NCBI GenBank assembly: GCA_964370075.1
Contig: CAYJHC010000071.1
Span: forward strand, 1 to 10,398
Reading direction: 5' to 3'
From: CAYJHC01 sp964370075
GTDB taxonomy: Bacteria; Bacillota; Clostridia; Peptostreptococcales; Anaerovoracaceae
Length of the DNA: 10,398 nt
Of the stretch, positions 7,211 to 10,398 are shown one piece after another; position 1 is the first letter of the stretch; every line of letters starts with the position of its first letter. The notes under the pieces were generated by a model. That model did no database searches. It was not told the origin of the DNA and saw only the letters and a list, made by a program, of their open reading frames with translations. A program made the translations under genes and the position numbers.

Positions 7211-7783
7211 CTAACTCAGCATTTTATTTTTGAAAACTGCGAATATTTTTTCTGTATCACAAGCCTGTCCTAAAAATCCGCTCTTCAATATGCCTTCCAG
7301 AGTGCAAAGAAGAATAAAACTTAATTCTTCTAATTCAAAGTCTTTTGGAAGTGCTCCCATAACCATTCCAAATCTAAAATACTCTTTCACACCTTCAGTA
7401 AACTTTGACATATATTCTTCTAGCATCTGTCCTAGCCTTGGAATTCTTTCTGCTTGTATAGCTAGTTCACAGTAAAACTTGGCCTCCTTTGGGTTTTCTT
7501 TCAAATCCTCTACAATGTCTTTTGCAAAATCCAAAAATGTCTCTTCGTACTCTTCCTTGCTTCTTATTTTCTCTATTCGTTCAAGATTACTTCCGTATAG
7601 TCTATTAAAATAGTTTTCCACCACCTCTACGAAGATATCTTCTTTCGCATCATAGTAGTAATATATTGAGGCTTTCCTTATATTAAGTTTCTCCCCCACT
7701 TCTCTAAGGGAGGCATTGTCATATCCCTTTTCAGTTACAAGGTCAAACATAGCTTCAAGTATTCTTTCTCTTGTGTTATTCAA
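7211..7783 (-). CDS. TetR/AcrR-family transcriptional regulator
   Basis: A 190-residue repressor of normal family size. The N-terminal DNA-binding domain reads TRERILEAMFDLVTEKGYDNASLREVGEKLNIRK with recognition helix RKASIYYYYDAKEDIF (36-51), a textbook TetR helix-turn-helix. The remaining helices (52-190) form the ligand-binding and dimerisation domain, which does not reveal the inducer. The open frame extends 28 codons further upstream, but that stretch contains the promoter and operator. I therefore place the start at TTG 7783, which has AAAGGTGG four nt before it and begins just before helix 1. It is first in the operon with the RND permease, so it very likely represses itself and the pump until a pump substrate binds. 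Confidence 0.9.
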   Translation of the reverse strand: MNNTRERILEAMFDLVTEKGYDNASLREVGEKLNIRKASIYYYYDAKEDIFVEVVENYFNRLYGSNLERIEKIRSKEEYEETFLDFAKDIVEDLKENPKEAKFYCELAIQAERIPRLGQMLEEYMSKFTEGVKEYFRFGMVMGALPKDFELEELSFILLCTLEGILKSGFLGQACDTEKIFAVFKNKMLS

Positions 7784-7821
7784 TTGTCCACCTTTCTCAT
7801 ATAGTATCAATTTAAAAATTT

Positions 7822-7837
7822 TACCTACCGTTAGGTA
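7822..7837. promoter_or_regulatory. Palindromic operator for the TetR regulator
   Basis: TACCTACCGTTAGGTA is a 6-4-6 inverted repeat lying immediately downstream of the -10 box, over the predicted start site near 7832. Size, symmetry and location are those of TetR-family operators. Binding there by the neighbouring regulator is inferred, not shown. Confidence 0.75.
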
Positions 7838-7838
7838 G

Positions 7839-7867
7839 ATTATATCATAGTTTAATACCTGATTCAA
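7839..7867 (-). promoter_or_regulatory. Sigma-A promoter of the tetR-RND operon
   Basis: Minus strand: -35 TTGAAT (7862-7867), exactly 17 nt, -10 TATAAT (7839-7844). The predicted start near 7832 gives a leader of about 50 nt to TTG 7783. The operator lies directly downstream. Confidence 0.85.
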
Positions 7868-7926
7868 TAAATATTAATTTGGTTTAAACTATGTTTTCTA
7901 GCAGCATTACGTCCCCTAGGCATTCC

Positions 7927-7964
7927 ATAAATAATCTTTAGTAAACTTGAAATTGATTATTTAT
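7927..7964. repeat. 10-bp inverted repeat upstream of the tetR promoter
   Basis: ATAAATAATC (7927-7936) and GATTATTTAT (7955-7964) are perfect arms around an 18-nt loop, 60-97 bp upstream of the tetR -35 box and beyond the lipoprotein terminator. It is AT-rich and without a T-tract. It could be a second regulator site or a relic; no function can be assigned. Confidence 0.4.
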
Positions 7965-8030
7965 AAAATTATATGCTCTGTCAGTATTGCTCAGTAGCCT
8001 TCGCAATGGCATGTAGCTTATTTACGATTG

Positions 8031-8058
8031 AAAAAACCGCCCTGCTTTCGCAAGGCGG
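8031..8058 (-). terminator. Rho-independent terminator of the lipoprotein gene
   Basis: Minus strand: CCGCCTTGC, GAAA tetraloop, GCAGGGCGG, then TTTTTTC. A 9-bp GC-rich stem including one G-U pair, about 65 bp after the lipoprotein stop codon. Confidence 0.92.
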
Positions 8059-8121
8059 CATATAACTTTTTGTTTATTTTTGAATTTTTCTTCCTATACT
8101 CTAAAAAACCTACCGTCAATA

Positions 8122-8796
8122 TTATTCAGCTACAGCTACTGGGCCTTCAATAACTCCATTCCATTCTTCTGCATCTCTATTCCACTCAGGGTATTCTTTT
8201 GCAAGTTCTAATGGAGTGTCTAATCCAAATAATGCAACTATATTTCCTTCGCTATCGTGAATAGGTGCAAAAGTAGACCAGTTAACTACATCTTCTTCAT
8301 TCCATCCAGATGGAGCGCTACTTGCAACATCATTATCCCAAGCTTCTGTAAACTGCCATTCCCATCCATAATCTGTCATGTATGGATCTGCATCTTCAAT
8401 TGGCTCATAAGTGTCCATCATCATGAAGAAGTGAGGTCTTCCTTCCTCATCTACAGTTTCTCCATCAGGTTCAATAATATATGCATACATTGAACTATTG
8501 GCATCTACGCCTCTTTGTGCCACATCTGCCAAAGCTCTAAAGTCTGGGTCTGCCATTAATTCCATTGAATCAACATCATCTCCTACGGTTGCCATATACG
8601 CAACATAGTCATCAGCCCATTGTCCATCCAAATTCTCCATTGTGAATTTTTCAGTGTGGTCTTGTAAAACCTGAATCTCCGCTGCAAGATCTGCTGGCAT
8701 TGCAGGCACTTCCGCTTCTTCTTCTCCGCCACTACAGCCAGTAAACACAAATAGCGACATTACTATTACCATCATTCCTACTAATAATTTTTTCAT
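8122..8796 (-). CDS. Secreted lipoprotein with a probable Cache-like sensor domain
   Basis: A 224-residue lipoprotein. MKKLL plus a hydrophobic core (4-18) ends in the lipobox FTGC with lipidated Cys21 (Phe at -3 is slightly unusual). An acidic linker (EEEAEVPAMP) follows. Residues about 60-200 follow the layout of extracytoplasmic Cache-type sensor domains: DFRALADVAQRGVDAN (85-100), YAYIIEPDG (104-112), HFFMMMDTYEP (122-132), then WSTFAPIHDSEGNIVALFGLD (173-193), the 'W..yaPI.D..G.vvav.gvD' strand pair. Such domains normally sit outside histidine kinases, cyclases or chemoreceptors; here no kinase, cyclase or second membrane segment is attached. The mature protein is strongly acidic. ATG 8796 is chosen over the upstream start at 8832 because AAAGGAAGAG precedes it and the signal peptide begins there. 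It forms a single-gene unit. Ligand and partner are unknown; the domain call is by pattern only. Confidence 0.7.
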   Translation of the reverse strand: MKKLLVGMMVIVMSLFVFTGCSGGEEEAEVPAMPADLAAEIQVLQDHTEKFTMENLDGQWADDYVAYMATVGDDVDSMELMADPDFRALADVAQRGVDANSSMYAYIIEPDGETVDEEGRPHFFMMMDTYEPIEDADPYMTDYGWEWQFTEAWDNDVASSAPSGWNEEDVVNWSTFAPIHDSEGNIVALFGLDTPLELAKEYPEWNRDAEEWNGVIEGPVAVAE

Positions 8797-8867
8797 AATC
8801 TCTTCCTTTCTCTCTACATTTTTATACAACAAAATTGATTTTCAAGTTCAAAGATTAGTTTGTTTCC

Positions 8868-8896
8868 AATATAACACATTTTTTCCTATTTTTCAC
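8868..8896 (-). promoter_or_regulatory. Candidate promoter of the lipoprotein gene
   Basis: Minus strand: -35-like GTGAAA (8891-8896), 17 nt, -10 TATATT (8868-8873) with extended TGT. The leader would be about 65 nt. The -35 box is imperfect. Confidence 0.45.
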
Positions 8897-9130
8897 TATT
8901 TATTTTGCGCTTTTAATAGGCGTTTTTTGTTTTTTAAAGTTTTCTTCTTTACTAAAATTACACATTAGGTATTCCTATAGATTTTTTATCTATTCTTTTT
9001 CCTAGAACTAATTTATACCTGTTTATATCCACTCCTACAGTTCGCTTACTTTTACTTTAATATATTGGAAGTGTTACAAACAGAGCACTCATTCTATCCA
9101 TTGTAATTTTTGATATTTCTATAGGGTATT
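8897..9130. other. Non-coding divergent intergenic stretch
   Basis: Very AT-rich DNA between the divergent lipoprotein and yjdM promoters. I find no credible gene. It holds a small IR, ATAGAT-TTTTT-ATCTAT (8977-8993). It also holds a weak plus-strand hairpin, CGCTT-TTAAT-AGGCG (8908-8922), followed by TTTTTTGTTTTTT, which could stop stray plus-strand transcripts. Confidence 0.5.
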
Positions 9131-9172
9131 TTGAAAAACTGTTAAGTATGGTAGAATTATTGTAGAATTATT
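9131..9172 (+). promoter_or_regulatory. yjdM promoter region with tandemly duplicated -10
   Basis: The 11-bp unit GTAGAATTATT occurs twice head to tail (9151-9161, 9162-9172), giving two -10 hexamers TAGAAT (9152 and 9163). The first has an extended TGG. The only -35-like boxes are TTGAAA (9131-9136, 15-nt spacing to the first) or TTTTGA two bases earlier (17 nt). The leader is about 45-55 nt. Confidence 0.55.
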
Positions 9173-9219
9173 AATGATGCAAAGTTAACACCAAAATATT
9201 TAAAAAAGAAGGAAAAATT

Positions 9220-9561
9220 ATGAACTTACCAAATTGCCCAAAATGTAACAGCGAGTATACCTATGAAGATGGTACTTTATTAATATGTCCAGAATGTGCA
9301 CATGAATGGACTCTTGCAGGCGCTCAAGCAGAAGCAGAGGCTTCACTAGTTAAAGACTCTAATGGAAATGTTTTATCAAATGGTGACAGTGTTACTGTAA
9401 TCAAAACTTTAAAGGTTAAGGGAAGTAGCACTCCTATAAAGCAAGGAACTAAAATTAAAGGAATCAAGCTAACTGAAGATAATGATGGACACAATTTAAG
9501 CTGCAACGTACCAGAAATCGGCAGCATTAATCTTAAGTCTATATATGTAAAAAAGGCATAA
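9220..9561 (+). CDS. yjdM: YjdM/PhnA-family zinc-ribbon protein
   Basis: A complete 113-residue member of the PhnA/YjdM family. The N-terminal zinc ribbon has CPKC (C6, C9) and CPEC (C23, C26), and is followed by HEW and an Ala/Glu-rich linker. The C-terminal PhnA domain reads DSNGNVLSNGDSVTVI (46-61), LKVKGSSTPIKQGTKIKGIKL (64-84) and SINLKSIYVKK (102-112), an SH3-like beta barrel. The family was once tied to alkylphosphonate use because it lies near the phn genes in E. coli. It is separate from phosphonoacetate hydrolase, and its biochemical role is unsettled; no phosphonate gene is seen here. ATG 9220 follows AGAAGGAAAAATT. It is a single-gene unit, diverging from the lipoprotein gene. Confidence 0.93.
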   Translation: MNLPNCPKCNSEYTYEDGTLLICPECAHEWTLAGAQAEAEASLVKDSNGNVLSNGDSVTVIKTLKVKGSSTPIKQGTKIKGIKLTEDNDGHNLSCNVPEIGSINLKSIYVKKA

Positions 9562-9605
9562 GGAGATACTTACTCTCCGTTTCATACCACTATCCCAAAA
9601 GGATA
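9562..9605 (+). terminator. Two weak hairpins after yjdM
   Basis: GGAGA-TACTTAC-TCTCC (9562-9578), then TATCC-CAAAA-GGATA followed by ATTTT (9591-9609). Both stems are only 5 bp and the T-runs are poor, so termination after yjdM may be leaky or occur elsewhere. Confidence 0.3.
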
Positions 9606-9639
9606 ATTTTAACTTTATCATTAGGATGAATTTGTGCTA

Positions 9640-9680
9640 TTGTAAAATCACAAGTTTTTCCGTATAATATCCGTATAATA
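9640..9680 (+). promoter_or_regulatory. Near-consensus promoter with duplicated -10, ahead of the MNT-HEPN remnant
   Basis: -35 TTGTAA (9640-9645), exactly 17 nt, -10 TATAAT (9663-9668). The 11-bp unit TCCGTATAATA is repeated exactly (9659-9669, 9670-9680), adding a second TATAAT at 9674-9679, which is 28 nt from the -35. The start site should be near 9675, inside the second copy. Confidence 0.75.
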
Positions 9681-9703
9681 AGGGAAGATAGGCGGTGGAA
9701 AAG

Positions 9704-9985
9704 ATGGCTTTAGACAAAAAAAATTAAAGCGAAAATTTTACAAATAGGAAAAAATTATACTGAGGTGCAAAAGATAGTCCTGCTTGGATCTAGGGCTAGA
9801 GGTGATAACAAAGAAAGCAGCGACATTGACTTATTTCTGATGGGGATTTATGGTTGCAAATCATAAACGATCGAAACTTGACTTCTCATATCTACGATGA
9901 GGAAACAGCAAGGGAAATATGCGAAAGAATTATTAAAGTCTATGCTGATGAATTCGAAAAATTGGCTGTATCTTTAAGTAAATAA
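9704..9985 (+). pseudogene. Deletion remnant of an MNT nucleotidyltransferase / HEPN (HI0073-HI0074-like) pair
   Basis: ATG 9704, with GGTGG just upstream, encodes only MALDKKN before TAA, owing to a run of eight A (9716-9723). With seven A the frame continues as a minimal nucleotidyltransferase N-terminus: IVLLGSRARG (9774-9803) and SSDIDLFL (9816-9839), the GSxxxG...DxD active-site motif. It stops at 9864-9866. In another frame (9830-9985) lies the C-terminal end of an NTase substrate-binding (HEPN) protein: LWLQIINDRNLTSHIYDEE, including the RX4H motif (R at 9872, H at 9887), ending at TAA 9985. About 50 codons of each partner remain. An internal deletion of the MNT C-terminus and HEPN N-terminus, plus a homopolymer frameshift, explains this. 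Such pairs are toxin-antitoxin-like elsewhere. Promoter and terminator remain intact. Confidence 0.75.
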
Positions 9986-10000
9986 TCCTTATATTTTTAT

Positions 10001-10046
10001 AAAAACAGACCCAACCTAGCAGCTGCTAGGTTGGGTCTTTATTTTG
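10001..10046. terminator. Bidirectional rho-independent terminator
   Basis: 10007-10038 is a perfect 32-bp palindrome (AGACCCAACCTAGCAG and its complement), making a 14-bp stem with loop AGCT. TTTATTTT follows on the plus strand and GTTTTTAT on the minus strand. It can end both the remnant transcript and the converging peptidase gene. Confidence 0.95.
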
Positions 10047-10052
10047 TACGTT

Positions 10053-10398
10053 CTAATTTAGTTCAGCCATTGAAAATCTTACATCTATAGATTTTTTTTC
10101 AATTTTAATATTAGTAATTTCAGTTGTCCTAATTGTAAAATCTGCATCCACACCATATAAAACAAGCATCAACTTATTTCCTCTCTTTATGGTATGATCA
10201 GTCTCAACCATCGCAAAGCTATAATCATAAAATTCATTTGGAAAAATTTCTTCCTTATTATAGTTATTTCTTCGGTTTTGAGCATTAAGCCAACCTCTAG
10301 ATATTATTTTGTACTTTGAAAAATCCTTTTCACTTTTAAAGGCAAACTCTTTATTTTCATCAACTTCCTGCTCTAATGTCAGCCTACTATCTTCACCA
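10053..10398 (-). CDS. Xaa-Pro dipeptidyl-peptidase/CocE-like hydrolase (S15 family), C-terminal part
   Basis: The last 114 residues of a protein that begins beyond the right edge. The fragment matches the C-terminal non-catalytic beta-sandwich domain of the S15 (PepX/CocE) serine hydrolases: KIISRGWLNAQNRRN (30-44), IFPNEFYDYSFAMVETDHTI (51-70), KRGNKLMLVLYGVDADFTIR (71-90), and a terminal strand IDVRFSMAELN. Full-length PepX removes Xaa-Pro dipeptides from peptide N-termini, which would suit a peptide-fermenting organism. The catalytic Ser-Asp-His part is outside the window, so neither activity nor location (cytosolic or exported) can be judged. It ends about 15 bp before the shared bidirectional terminator. 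Confidence 0.75.
   Translation of the reverse strand, partial: GEDSRLTLEQEVDENKEFAFKSEKDFSKYKIISRGWLNAQNRRNNYNKEEIFPNEFYDYSFAMVETDHTIKRGNKLMLVLYGVDADFTIRTTEITNIKIEKKSIDVRFSMAELN

Noticed and set aside
7777..7810. A six-codon upstream ORF (MRKVDN) overlapping the tetR TTG start
   Set aside because: It has no ribosome site of its own and is too short to distinguish from chance.
8840..8858. An operator-like repeat in the lipoprotein leader (TTCAAG/TTCAAA)
   Set aside because: It is a short imperfect direct repeat with no symmetry and is expected by chance in AT-rich DNA.
8908..8935. Plus-strand terminator before yjdM
   Set aside because: The stem is 5 bp with a G-U pair and there is no plus-strand gene upstream; noted only as part of the intergenic stretch.
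9704..9727. ATG 9704 as the start of a short real peptide (MALDKKN)
   Set aside because: The continuation after an A-run frameshift matches a nucleotidyltransferase, so this is the broken 5' end of that gene.

Overview
The window looks like chromosomal DNA from a low-GC, fermentative member of the Clostridia (Firmicutes). The evidence is AT-rich intergenic DNA, strong AGGA/GGAG ribosome sites, a clostridial-type phosphate acetyltransferase, a teichoic-acid-type glycerophosphotransferase and a Gram-positive-style RND permease. I cannot name the genus from sequence alone.

Left part (1-1600, minus strand): the leading end of a cell-surface polysaccharide cluster. A CDP-glycerol:glycerophosphotransferase-family enzyme is followed by the start of a Wzx-like flippase that runs off the left edge. 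Next (1730-3290, minus) come a PC4/YdbC-type ssDNA-binding protein and pta. Each has its own promoter, and pta ends at a terminator before ydbC. No acetate kinase gene is adjacent.

Centre (3361-7867, minus): a self-contained efflux unit. A TetR regulator starts from a near-consensus promoter, with a 16-bp palindromic operator over the start site. It is followed by a 1209-residue RND permease and a strong terminator. The permease carries an extra segment of about 180 residues, predicted to be an antiparallel coiled-coil hairpin, inserted in the first extracytoplasmic loop. No adaptor or outer-membrane partner is encoded nearby.

Right part (8031-10398): an acidic lipoprotein that looks like a free-standing Cache-type sensor domain (minus), then a divergent yjdM/phnA-type zinc-ribbon gene (plus). 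After it lies a wrecked nucleotidyltransferase (MNT)/HEPN pair that keeps a good promoter, ribosome site and terminator. The C-terminal end of an Xaa-Pro dipeptidyl-peptidase-like protein (minus) runs off the right edge. The two plus-strand promoters here each have their -10 region duplicated as an exact 11-bp tandem repeat.

The most unusual items are the coiled-coil-bearing RND pump, the MNT-HEPN deletion remnant, the twin -10 duplications and the stand-alone sensor lipoprotein. Nothing here is clearly a new defence or mobile system. I found no rRNA, tRNA, CRISPR array or insertion sequence.
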